64,000 nucleotides of DNA from Mumia sp. zg.B17 (GTDB lineage: Bacteria > Actinomycetota > Actinomycetes > Propionibacteriales > Nocardioidaceae): assembly GCF_019550915.1 (NCBI RefSeq), contig NZ_JAHWCI010000002.1, positions 310,001-374,000 of the forward strand. The letters are read 5' to 3'. Below, piece after piece: positions 1 to 6,253 of this stretch (positions within the stretch are counted from its first letter, which is position 1; each line of letters begins with the position of its first letter). Below the pieces are notes generated by a model. The model was not told the DNA's origin and ran no database searches. It was given only the letters and a program-made list of their open reading frames with translations. The position numbers and the translations under genes are program-made.

Positions 1-139
1 TCTCCTCGCCGTACGCATCCTCGCGGCGTCCGACCCCGCGCTCGCGGACGCGATGGTCGCCTTCCAGTCACGCCTCGCCGACGCCGCGCGGGCGAAGGGC
101 GCAGCCGTCCGGGGTCAGCGGCCGGGCGCCGCTCAGTAG
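1..139 (+). CDS. purE: PurE C-terminus (5-(carboxyamino)imidazole ribonucleotide mutase), partial
   Basis: This is the 3' end of a gene that begins before the window. The readable frame starts at base 2 and encodes about 45 residues beginning LLAVRILAASDP, followed by an ADAMVAFQ-type helix and a short basic tail, ending at TAG 137-139. PurE proteins end this way, with the LLAVRIL strand followed by a helix of the form D..L...M..FQ. PurE converts N5-CAIR to CAIR in purine synthesis in the cytosol. The family assignment rests on the tail and on context: in actinobacteria an acyl-CoA dehydrogenase often follows purK-purE, as at 829. The stop overlaps the stop of the convergent flavoprotein gene by 7 bp. 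Confidence 0.8.
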   Translation, partial: LLAVRILAASDPALADAMVAFQSRLADAARAKGAAVRGQRPGAAQ

Positions 140-774
140 AGGTTCTTGGAGTACGCCTCGCCGTAGTAGGCCTCGAGTGCGCCCAGCGACTCCTCCGGAC
201 GCTCGAGGCGCTTGGCGATCTCGGCGCGGGTCGCGAGGACCTCGGGGTGCCAGGAGTCCTGGTTCCACAGACGCGAGCGCAGGAACGCCTTGGCACAGTG
301 GAAGAAGACCTCCTCGATCGAGACCTCCAGCGCCATGATCGGCCGGTGGCCCTTGACGGTCATCGCGTCGAAGTAGGGGGCGGCGGAGACGATCCGCGCC
401 CGGCCGTTGACCCGTAGCGTGTCGCCGCGTCCGGGGACGATGAACAGCAGACCGACGTGCGGGTTCTCGAGCACGTTCAGGTAGCCGTCCACCCGCTTGT
501 TGCCGGGGCGCTCGGGGATCGCGACCGTGGTGGCGTCGACGACGTGGCCGATGCCGGCCGGGTCTCCCTTCGGAGACACGTCGCACCGCCCGGAGGCGTC
601 CGAGGTCGCGACGAGGCAGAACGGGGATGCCTCGAGCCAGGCGACGTGGTCGTCGACCAGCGTCGACATGACCTTGTCGCGCACACGGGGGAGGGGCTCG
701 CCGACGAGCGCGCGAAGCTCCTCGAGGGAGGTGATCTCGGTGACGTGGGCAGCAGGCTCGGCAATCGCGGTCAT
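133..774 (-). CDS. PPOX-class FMN-dependent flavoprotein (pyridoxamine 5'-phosphate oxidase-like fold)
   Basis: The 213-residue protein has a split-barrel flavin fold. Residues 51-75 carry the LVATSD..G..DVSPKGDPAG signature and residues 86-125 the IPERPGNKRVDGYLN and NPHVGLLFIVPG segments. These are typical of the MSMEG_1061/DR_2398-type PPOX family, which binds FMN or a related flavin cofactor. The family is distinct from true PdxH, and the substrate is unknown. Because cofD and cofE lie in the same window, F420 could be the cofactor, but nothing in the protein proves it. The ATG at 774 is preceded by TAACCT with a 6-nt gap and no Shine-Dalgarno, suggesting a leaderless mRNA. It is divergent from the acyl-CoA dehydrogenase gene. 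Confidence 0.85.
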   Translation of the reverse strand: MTAIAEPAAHVTEITSLEELRALVGEPLPRVRDKVMSTLVDDHVAWLEASPFCLVATSDASGRCDVSPKGDPAGIGHVVDATTVAIPERPGNKRVDGYLNVLENPHVGLLFIVPGRGDTLRVNGRARIVSAAPYFDAMTVKGHRPIMALEVSIEEVFFHCAKAFLRSRLWNQDSWHPEVLATRAEIAKRLERPEESLGALEAYYGEAYSKNLY

Positions 775-780
775 GCGACC

Positions 781-786
781 AGGTTA
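781..786 (-). promoter_or_regulatory. Candidate -10 element of leaderless promoter for the PPOX flavoprotein
   Basis: On the minus strand TAACCT is followed by GGTCGC and then the ATG at 774. A 6-nt gap would put transcription initiation on or next to the start codon. No -35 consensus is evident. It lies back to back with the equivalent element for the gene at 829. Confidence 0.5.
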
Positions 787-816
787 GGGCCCTGCTGGTC
801 GCTGGTTAACACTCAT

Positions 817-822
817 TAGCAT
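817..822 (+). promoter_or_regulatory. Candidate -10 element of leaderless promoter for the acyl-CoA dehydrogenase
   Basis: TAGCAT (817-822) is followed by GGAGGG and the GTG at 829. The GGAGGG touches the start codon, so it is too close to act as a Shine-Dalgarno. The geometry fits a leaderless transcript. Confidence 0.5.
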
Positions 823-828
823 GGAGGG

Positions 829-2001
829 GTGACCAACGACCAGCCCATGTATGCCCTGTCCGAGGAGCACCAGGCTATCCGCGAGGCCGTCCGGGCCGTC
901 TGCGACGCCAAGGTCGCCCCGTACGCCGCCGCCGTCGACGAGGAGGTGCGCTTTCCTCAGGAGGCCTACGACGCGTTGGTGGCGTCGGACTTCCACGCGC
1001 CCCACGTCGGCGAGGAGTACGGCGGCGCTGGGGCAGACGCCCTCGCGACCGTGCTCGTGATCGAAGAGGTGTCGCGCGCCTGCGTGTCGTCCTCGCTGAT
1101 CCCCGCCGTCAACAAGCTCGGCAGTCTGCCGGTGATCCTGTCCGGCGGCGAGGAGCTCAAGAAGAAGTACCTCACGCCGCTGGCCGCTGGCACGTCGATG
1201 TTCTCCTACGCGCTGTCCGAGCCCGACGCGGGCAGCGACGCCGCGGGCATGAAGACCCGTGCCGTCCGTGACGGTGACCACTGGGTCCTCAACGGCGTCA
1301 AGCGTTGGATCACGAACGCCGGGGAGTCCGACTTCTACACGGTCATGGCGGTCACCGACCCGACGAAGCGCTCGAAGGGCATCAGCGCCTTCGTGGTCGA
1401 GAAGTCCGACGAGGGTGTCTCGTTCGGGGCGCCGGAGAAGAAGCTCGGCATCAAGGGCTCCCCGACCCGCGAGGTCTACCTCGACAACGTCCGCATCCCC
1501 GCCGACCGCATGATCGGCGCGGAGGGCACCGGCTTCGCCACGGCGATGCGCACCCTCGACCACACCCGCGTCACGATCGCGGCACAGGCCGTCGGCGTCG
1601 CCCAGGGCGCGCTCGACTACGCGCTGGGCTACGTCAAGGAGCGCCAGCAGTTCGGCAAGGCGATCGCCGAGTTCCAGGGGCTGCAGTTCATGATCGCCGA
1701 CATGGGCATGAAGGTGGAGGCGGCCCGCCAGCTCACGTACGCCGCCGCCGGTCGCAGCGAGCGCGGCGACAAGGACCTCACGTTCTTCGGGGCTGCCGCC
1801 AAGGCGTTCGCCTCCGACACGGCGATGCAGGTCACGACCGACGCGGTGCAGCTGCTCGGTGGCTACGGATTCACGCGCGACTACCCGGTCGAGCGGATGA
1901 TGCGCGACGCGAAGATCACGCAGATCTACGAGGGCACCAACCAGGTCCAGCGCATCGTGATGGCGCGTCAGCTCCTCGCCGGGATCCAGTCGCAGCTGTA
2001 G
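829..2001 (+). CDS. Acyl-CoA dehydrogenase
   Basis: The 390-residue flavoenzyme should oxidise an acyl-CoA thioester to the enoyl-CoA, passing electrons to ETF. The N-terminal helical domain (about 1-115) is followed by the FAD/substrate segment YALSEPDAGSD near 127 and the C-terminal helical domain with the YEGTNQ motif. Glu368 in that motif is the expected catalytic base of short- and medium-chain enzymes. Length is normal. The GTG start at 829 is chosen because TAGCAT lies exactly 6 nt upstream. An in-frame ATG at 847 is the alternative, since the translated match to the family begins at YALSEEH. The chain-length or branched substrate cannot be read from sequence. The gene ends before a strong hairpin at 2026-2058. 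Confidence 0.9.
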   Translation: MTNDQPMYALSEEHQAIREAVRAVCDAKVAPYAAAVDEEVRFPQEAYDALVASDFHAPHVGEEYGGAGADALATVLVIEEVSRACVSSSLIPAVNKLGSLPVILSGGEELKKKYLTPLAAGTSMFSYALSEPDAGSDAAGMKTRAVRDGDHWVLNGVKRWITNAGESDFYTVMAVTDPTKRSKGISAFVVEKSDEGVSFGAPEKKLGIKGSPTREVYLDNVRIPADRMIGAEGTGFATAMRTLDHTRVTIAAQAVGVAQGALDYALGYVKERQQFGKAIAEFQGLQFMIADMGMKVEAARQLTYAAAGRSERGDKDLTFFGAAAKAFASDTAMQVTTDAVQLLGGYGFTRDYPVERMMRDAKITQIYEGTNQVQRIVMARQLLAGIQSQL

Positions 2002-2025
2002 TCAACATCCGGGCATCCGCACATT

Positions 2026-2058
2026 CCATCCCCAAGGGCACTGCGCCCTTGGGGATGG
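2026..2058. terminator. Bidirectional intrinsic terminator between acyl-CoA dehydrogenase and TetR genes
   Basis: A perfect 14-bp stem (2026-2039 with 2045-2058, arms starting CCATCCCC) closes a 5-nt loop. It lies between two convergent genes. There is no long T run, as is common in high-GC actinobacteria. Confidence 0.75.
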
Positions 2059-2080
2059 TCTGTCTCGGCGAGCGGAACGG

Positions 2081-2713
2081 CTATGTCGTCAGCTCGGCCA
2101 GGCCGGCGCGCGCGAACTCGAGCACGCGGTCGACCAGGGAGGGCAGCTCTTCGCGGCTCGTTTCGTCGGCCACAAAGACCTGGCGTAGGACGCCCAGGCG
2201 CAGGCCGCCCACCAGCGTGTACGCGGTGAGGCGGGGGGCGAGCGCATCTGGCGACATGTCCAGCTCCTTCCCGAGTGCCTGGGCAATCACGTTCTCGAGC
2301 TCGGCGTAGAAGACCTGTGCCCGGCTGCTCAGATCCGCGTCCTCGGCGATCAGGGCAGCGCGCTTCGCGTGCAGGGAGAACATCTCGCCGGGCGATCGGC
2401 CCTGGTCCGTGTCGTCTTCGCCGAGGGCGTGCATCGTGTCGTGCATCCATACGCTAAAGGCGTCGAGCGTGTCGCCGGTGCGGTCGGCGAGGCGGGCAGC
2501 CAGCGACTCCGGTGCGAACGGATCCTCGTCGGCGAACAGCAGGTCCGCCTTGGTGGGAAAGTGCAGCGTGACCGTCCGCGTCGCGACGTCCGCGTGTTCG
2601 GCGATCGCCGCGATGGTGGTGTTCCTGTAGCCGTGCGCGGTGAACAGCTCCAGCGCCGAGGCCCGGATCCGATCTCGGGTCTGCTTCTTTTTCCTGTTGC
2701 GTCTGCCTTCCAT
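2081..2713 (-). CDS. TetR-family transcriptional regulator
   Basis: The protein has 210 residues from the ATG at 2713. The N-terminal HTH (about 7-55) reads KKKQTRDRIRASALELFTAHGY followed by TTIAAIAEHADVATRTVTLHF, a clear TetR DNA-binding domain. The rest is an all-helical ligand domain with no recognisable inducer specificity. An upstream in-frame ATG at 2752 would add 13 residues. I prefer 2713 because TATTTT lies 7 nt upstream and the TetR domain starts right after it. The gene is divergent from the DUF308-oxidoreductase-hydrolase-EthD genes, with a 32-bp imperfect dyad at 2725-2756 over its own promoter. Autoregulation and control of that operon are inferred from this. Confidence 0.88.
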   Translation of the reverse strand: MEGRRNRKKKQTRDRIRASALELFTAHGYRNTTIAAIAEHADVATRTVTLHFPTKADLLFADEDPFAPESLAARLADRTGDTLDAFSVWMHDTMHALGEDDTDQGRSPGEMFSLHAKRAALIAEDADLSSRAQVFYAELENVIAQALGKELDMSPDALAPRLTAYTLVGGLRLGVLRQVFVADETSREELPSLVDRVLEFARAGLAELTT

Positions 2714-2720
2714 GTGGACA

Positions 2721-2726
2721 AAAATA
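2721..2726 (-). promoter_or_regulatory. Candidate -10 element of leaderless promoter for the TetR gene
   Basis: On the minus strand TATTTT is followed by TGTCCAC (7 nt) and the ATG at 2713. No Shine-Dalgarno is present. The element overlaps the left end of the dyad at 2725-2756. Confidence 0.45.
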
Positions 2727-2756
2727 GCATCTAGCCAATTAATGCAGTCCATGCTA
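2725..2756. promoter_or_regulatory. Candidate TetR operator, 32-bp imperfect dyad
   Basis: TAGCAT (2725-2730) and ATGCTA (2751-2756) are perfect 6-bp arms, and ATTAAT (2738-2743) sits exactly on the same centre (2740.5). By eye 10 of 16 positions are symmetric. The site is AT-rich against its surroundings and lies between the divergent regulator and its likely target operon. Confidence 0.5.
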
Positions 2757-2931
2757 CTTTTACGTAGAACCTATTCAGTGAGAGGGGTGGAGACGGGGTC
2801 TCTCACGACGCGCCGCTCGGGGCGCCGCCGCGATCGGTCCTCAGGGTCGGCTCGTAGGGCACCGGTCTCGGCGCTCGAGGCACGGGCTGACTCGCACTCA
2901 CCCGTCCGCGAGCTCTCCGAAAGGGGTCGTC

Positions 2932-3489
2932 ATGACCACCGTCGCCTCACCCACTACCTCACAGTTCGAGCACGGCCTGCGTCGGCTGTACTACGCCAGG
3001 TTCGGGTTCGCCATCGTCTGGGCAGCACTGCTGTTCCTCAGCAGCTCCGACCTCAACCCGGTCAGCGTCGTCCTGCTCGTCCTCTATCCCGCCTTCGATG
3101 TCGCCGCAGCTGTCGTCGACCTTCGCTCCTCCCATGCCGCGGAGCAAGCTCGTGGGCTGTACGTGAACATCGCGGTGAGCGCGCTCGCCGCCGTCGGCAT
3201 CGCCCTCGCCTGCACGTCGGACGTGTCTACTGTCCTGCGCGTGTGGGGGGCCTGGGCCGTCGTGTCTGGGCTCGTGCAGCTCAGTGTCGGGATCGCGCGC
3301 CGCACCCTGGGGGGCCAGTGGCCGATGATCCTCAGCGGCGGCCTCTCGGTGCTCGTCGGCGTTGGGTTCATCCTCGCGGCCGGCGCCGATGACCCGTCCC
3401 TTGCCGGCCTGGCCGGCTACGCCGCTCTCGGCGGGGTCTTCTTCCTCATCTCAGCCCTGCGCCTCGGCCGCGTCGCGCAGGAGAGCTGA
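2932..3489 (+). CDS. DUF308/HdeD-like membrane protein
   Basis: The 185-residue polytopic inner-membrane protein has about six hydrophobic helices. Examples are FAIVWAALLFLSSS near 28, SVVLLVLYPAFDVAAAVVDL near 46 and the glycine-rich GGLSVLVGVGFILAAG near 142. The internal SGG..VL.G motif is typical of the DUF308/HdeD fold, whose members are often tied to acid or envelope stress. No enzymatic residues are visible. The ATG at 2932 has GAAAGGGG upstream. It is the first gene of a four-gene set: its TGA is followed one base later by the oxidoreductase ATG at 3491. Divergent TetR control is likely. Confidence 0.75.
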   Translation: MTTVASPTTSQFEHGLRRLYYARFGFAIVWAALLFLSSSDLNPVSVVLLVLYPAFDVAAAVVDLRSSHAAEQARGLYVNIAVSALAAVGIALACTSDVSTVLRVWGAWAVVSGLVQLSVGIARRTLGGQWPMILSGGLSVLVGVGFILAAGADDPSLAGLAGYAALGGVFFLISALRLGRVAQES

Positions 3490-3490
3490 C

Positions 3491-4930
3491 ATGGACACCA
3501 CGACATACGACGTCATCATCATCGGCGCAGGTCCGGTCGGCGAGAACGTTGCGGACCGCGTGACGCAGGGCGGTCTCAGCGCTGCCATCGTCGAGCGCGA
3601 GCTGGTCGGCGGTGAGTGCTCGTACTGGGCGTGCATCCCGACAAAGGCGCTGCTGCGCAGCGGGGCGGCGTTCCGGGCGGCTCGGGACGTGCCCGGAGCG
3701 CGGGAAGCGCTGACGGGCGGCCTGGACGTGGCGGCCGTGCTCGGCCGGCGCGACGCCTTCGCCGCGCACTGGAAGGACCAGAACCAGGTGTCCTGGCTCG
3801 ACCAGGCGGGCATCTCGCTGTACCGCGGGCAGGGACGGATCAACTCCACCCGAACCATCGAGGTGACCGGTGACGACGGTGCGACCACTGTGCTGACCGC
3901 ACGCCACGCGGTCGTCATCGCCACCGGGAGCGGCGCACTGGTCCCTGACATCGCCGGTCTGCGCGAGGCCGAACCGTGGACCAACCGGGAGGCGGCCGCC
4001 GCTGCTGCGGTTCCCGACCGGCTGGCCATCCTCGGCGGCGGTGCGGTGGCAGCGGAGATGGCGACCGCGTTCGCCGGGCTAGGGGCGTCGGTGACGATGC
4101 TGGTCCGTGACGGCGTGCTGCCGCGCGCGGAACCGTTCGCCGGCGACCTGGTCGTCGAGTCGCTGCGGGACGCCGGCGTGACGGTACGGCTCGGCACGGA
4201 GGCCACATCCGTGACGCGCGAGGCCGACGGAACGGTGCGCATCAGTCTCACCGACGGTGAGCAGATCGAAGCCGACGAGCTCCTCGTCGCGACCGGCCGC
4301 GTACCGAATACTCAGGACGTCGGACTGGACGCCGTCGGTCTGACTCCGCGCGCGTGGCTCGAGGTCGACGACACCCTGCGCGTCCTCGCCGCCGACGGCG
4401 CACCGATCGGAGGCGGCTGGCTGTACGCCGCCGGTGACATCAACCGGCGCGTGCTGCTGACCCACCAGGGCAAGTACCAGGCCCGAGCCGTGGGAGACGT
4501 CATCGTGGCACGCGCCAAGGGCGACCCGGTCCAGGACCGCCCGTGGGGCCGGCACGTGGCAACGGCCGATCAACGTGCGGTGCCTCAGGTGGTCTTCACC
4601 GAACCGGAGATCGCGTCGGTGGGATTGACCGCGGCCGCCGCCGCGGCGACCGGGCTGCGGATCCGGGTCGTCGACCAGGACCTGGGCGCCGTCACCGGCT
4701 CCACCCTGCACGCCGACGGATACCGCGGCCAGGCGCGCATGGTCGTCGACGAGGAGCGACAGGTCATCGTCGGCTTCACGCTCGCCGGGCCCGACGTCGC
4801 GGAGCTGCTGCACGCGGCGACGATCGCGGTCGTCGGCGAGGTTCCCCTGGACCGGCTCTGGCACGCGGTTCCGGCCTTCCCCACGATCAGCGAGGTGTGG
4901 CTCCGGCTGCTCGAAGCCTACGGCCGCTGA
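3491..4930 (+). CDS. FAD-dependent pyridine-nucleotide disulfide oxidoreductase (Lpd/mercuric reductase-like)
   Basis: The 479-residue protein has the two-dinucleotide fold of class I flavin disulfide reductases. An FAD Rossmann motif GAGPVGEN lies at 12-19, and a redox-active C43-x4-C48 pair in GGECSYWACIPTK. A second Rossmann motif ILGGGAVAAEMA lies near 180, an AAGDINRR FAD motif near 317, and a C-terminal interface domain follows. In dihydrolipoyl dehydrogenase a catalytic His precedes PT in HPTxxE. Here that residue is Phe463 (AFPTISE), so lipoamide reduction is doubtful. A quinone, disulfide or metal substrate is possible. The ATG at 3491 follows the previous stop by one base, so the two genes are translationally coupled. 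Confidence 0.85.
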   Translation: MDTTTYDVIIIGAGPVGENVADRVTQGGLSAAIVERELVGGECSYWACIPTKALLRSGAAFRAARDVPGAREALTGGLDVAAVLGRRDAFAAHWKDQNQVSWLDQAGISLYRGQGRINSTRTIEVTGDDGATTVLTARHAVVIATGSGALVPDIAGLREAEPWTNREAAAAAAVPDRLAILGGGAVAAEMATAFAGLGASVTMLVRDGVLPRAEPFAGDLVVESLRDAGVTVRLGTEATSVTREADGTVRISLTDGEQIEADELLVATGRVPNTQDVGLDAVGLTPRAWLEVDDTLRVLAADGAPIGGGWLYAAGDINRRVLLTHQGKYQARAVGDVIVARAKGDPVQDRPWGRHVATADQRAVPQVVFTEPEIASVGLTAAAAAATGLRIRVVDQDLGAVTGSTLHADGYRGQARMVVDEERQVIVGFTLAGPDVAELLHAATIAVVGEVPLDRLWHAVPAFPTISEVWLRLLEAYGR

Positions 4931-4934
4931 ATGT

Positions 4935-4985
4935 CCGGGCGACTGAACGCCCGGCGAGTGAACGTCCCGCCGCGACCGCGGCGGG
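4935..4985 (+). terminator. Two tandem short hairpins after the oxidoreductase gene
   Basis: The first stem is CCGGGCG/CGCCCGG (4935-4941 with 4948-4954). The second is CCCGCCGCG/CGCGGCGGG (4966-4974 with 4977-4985), with only a few unpaired bases. They lie in the 97-bp gap inside an apparent operon. They could be a partial terminator or a 3'-end stabiliser that lowers expression of the two downstream genes. Confidence 0.4.
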
Positions 4986-5027
4986 TGAAGGAGACAGCAC
5001 GACCCCATCAGGAAGGAAACCTCTGTC

Positions 5028-5819
5028 ATGCGTATTCACACCCTCAAGGGAGCCCTCATCGGCACCGCCGCGGCCGCCCTGCTCGCCGCTTCCATACCGG
5101 CGACGGCGACCGGCGCCACACCCGCGGGCGGGAAGCACCCCACGTCACCCAAGCCGACGATCGTGCTCGTCCACGGCGCGTGGGCGGACTCCTCCAGCTG
5201 GAATCCGGTCATCAAGCGGCTGCGAAAGGACGGCTATCCGGTCCGGGCCATCGCCAACCCGCTGCAGGGCCTCACGAGTGACACCGCCTACCTCAGCAGC
5301 TACCTGGCCGCGATCGAGGGACCCAAGGTGCTCGTGGGCCACTCCTACGGTGGCGCCGTCATCACCAACGCCGCCACCTCGGTGCCCGACGTCAAGTCCC
5401 TGGTGTACATCGCCGCCTTCATCCCCGCCAAGGGAGAGACCCTCGCCGGGCTCACCGAAGGGTCCGGCATCCCGCTGATCTACACGCCGGTCCCCGGCGG
5501 TGTGGACGTCGCCATCGACCCGGCGGAGTTCCCGGAGGTGTTCGCCGGCGATCTCGACAAGACGACCGCCGCCGACCTCGCCATCACCCAGCGGCCCGCC
5601 AACTCCGCGACCGTCACCGACGCCAGCGTCGTGGACGGCTACCGCACCATCCCCTCCTGGGCCCTCCTCACCCGCCGTGACCACGCCATCGACCCCGCCC
5701 TCCAGCGCATGATGGTCGGCCGCGCCGGCGCCTACGTCACCGAGGTCGACGCCTCTCACGCGGTCATGCTCAGCCGTCCCGGCGTGGTGACCGACGTCAT
5801 CGAGCGAGCCGCGAGGTGA
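5028..5819 (+). CDS. Exported alpha/beta hydrolase
   Basis: The protein has 263 residues. A Sec signal peptide occupies about 1-30, with a basic start, an Ala/Leu core and an ATA-TGA-type cleavage region. The mature part has the alpha/beta hydrolase core: LVHGAW oxyanion strand at 48-52, nucleophile elbow GHSYGG with Ser106, an acidic residue in the TRRDHAID segment, and His244 in ASHAVM. This order fits esterases and lactonases of the AB-hydrolase_6 type. The natural substrate is unknown. GGAAGGAAA lies upstream of the ATG. Co-location with a redox enzyme and an EthD-like protein under a TetR regulator suggests removal of a reactive or xenobiotic compound, which is inference. Confidence 0.85.
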   Translation: MRIHTLKGALIGTAAAALLAASIPATATGATPAGGKHPTSPKPTIVLVHGAWADSSSWNPVIKRLRKDGYPVRAIANPLQGLTSDTAYLSSYLAAIEGPKVLVGHSYGGAVITNAATSVPDVKSLVYIAAFIPAKGETLAGLTEGSGIPLIYTPVPGGVDVAIDPAEFPEVFAGDLDKTTAADLAITQRPANSATVTDASVVDGYRTIPSWALLTRRDHAIDPALQRMMVGRAGAYVTEVDASHAVMLSRPGVVTDVIERAAR

Positions 5820-5892
5820 GCCCTGCGTCCGCCAGCGGGACCTCGTTCGACGTGACAAGCCCGATCCATCCCATCGACGAAAGAAGGACACC

Positions 5893-6198
5893 ATGACCGC
5901 CAAGCTCACCATGATCTACGCCAACCCGGTCGACGAAGAGGAGTTCGAGCGTCGCTACAAGGCGCACAAGGAGCTCGTGTCACAGGTTCCGGACCTCCTG
6001 CGCGCGGAGTACGGCAAGGTCTTCCCCAAGGAGGACGGCACCCCGCGGCCGCGGTGGCGCACTGCCGACCTGTACTTCGCCGACTACGACACGGCCGTCG
6101 CTGCCTTCGACCACGAGAACGGAATGGCTGTGGGGCGCGACGCCTTCGACCTCGCCACCGGCGGTGTCGAGTTCCTGCTCTCTGACATCGAAGACTGA
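5893..6198 (+). CDS. EthD-domain small protein
   Basis: The 101-residue protein begins MTAKLTMIYANPVDEEEFERRY and ends with a GGVEFLLSD strand. It shows the pattern of a dimeric alpha/beta-barrel EthD protein: an N-terminal strand, a D/E-rich helix, and the acidic LYFADYDTAVAAF segment. EthD proteins often accompany oxygenases or stress genes, and some act on small aromatic or ether compounds. No specific activity can be assigned. AAGAAGGACACC precedes the ATG. It is the last gene of the likely TetR-controlled set and is followed by a strong hairpin. Confidence 0.72.
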   Translation: MTAKLTMIYANPVDEEEFERRYKAHKELVSQVPDLLRAEYGKVFPKEDGTPRPRWRTADLYFADYDTAVAAFDHENGMAVGRDAFDLATGGVEFLLSDIED

Positions 6199-6214
6199 AC
6201 CCACCGCCCAGACG

Positions 6215-6244
6215 GGTGGGCACGGGTCTCGGCCCGTGCCCACC
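6215..6244. terminator. Strong bidirectional hairpin terminator
   Basis: A perfect 12-bp stem (6215-6226 with 6233-6244; arms GGTGGGCACGGG and its complement) closes a 6-nt loop. It separates the convergent EthD and Ig-like protein genes and so ends both transcripts. Confidence 0.85.
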
Positions 6245-6253
6245 TGCCTCAGC

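Noticed and set aside
3362-3490. N-terminal extension of the disulfide oxidoreductase upstream of 3491
   Set aside because: The extension overlaps the DUF308 gene in another frame, is low-complexity, and the FAD-binding fold begins right after the ATG at 3491.
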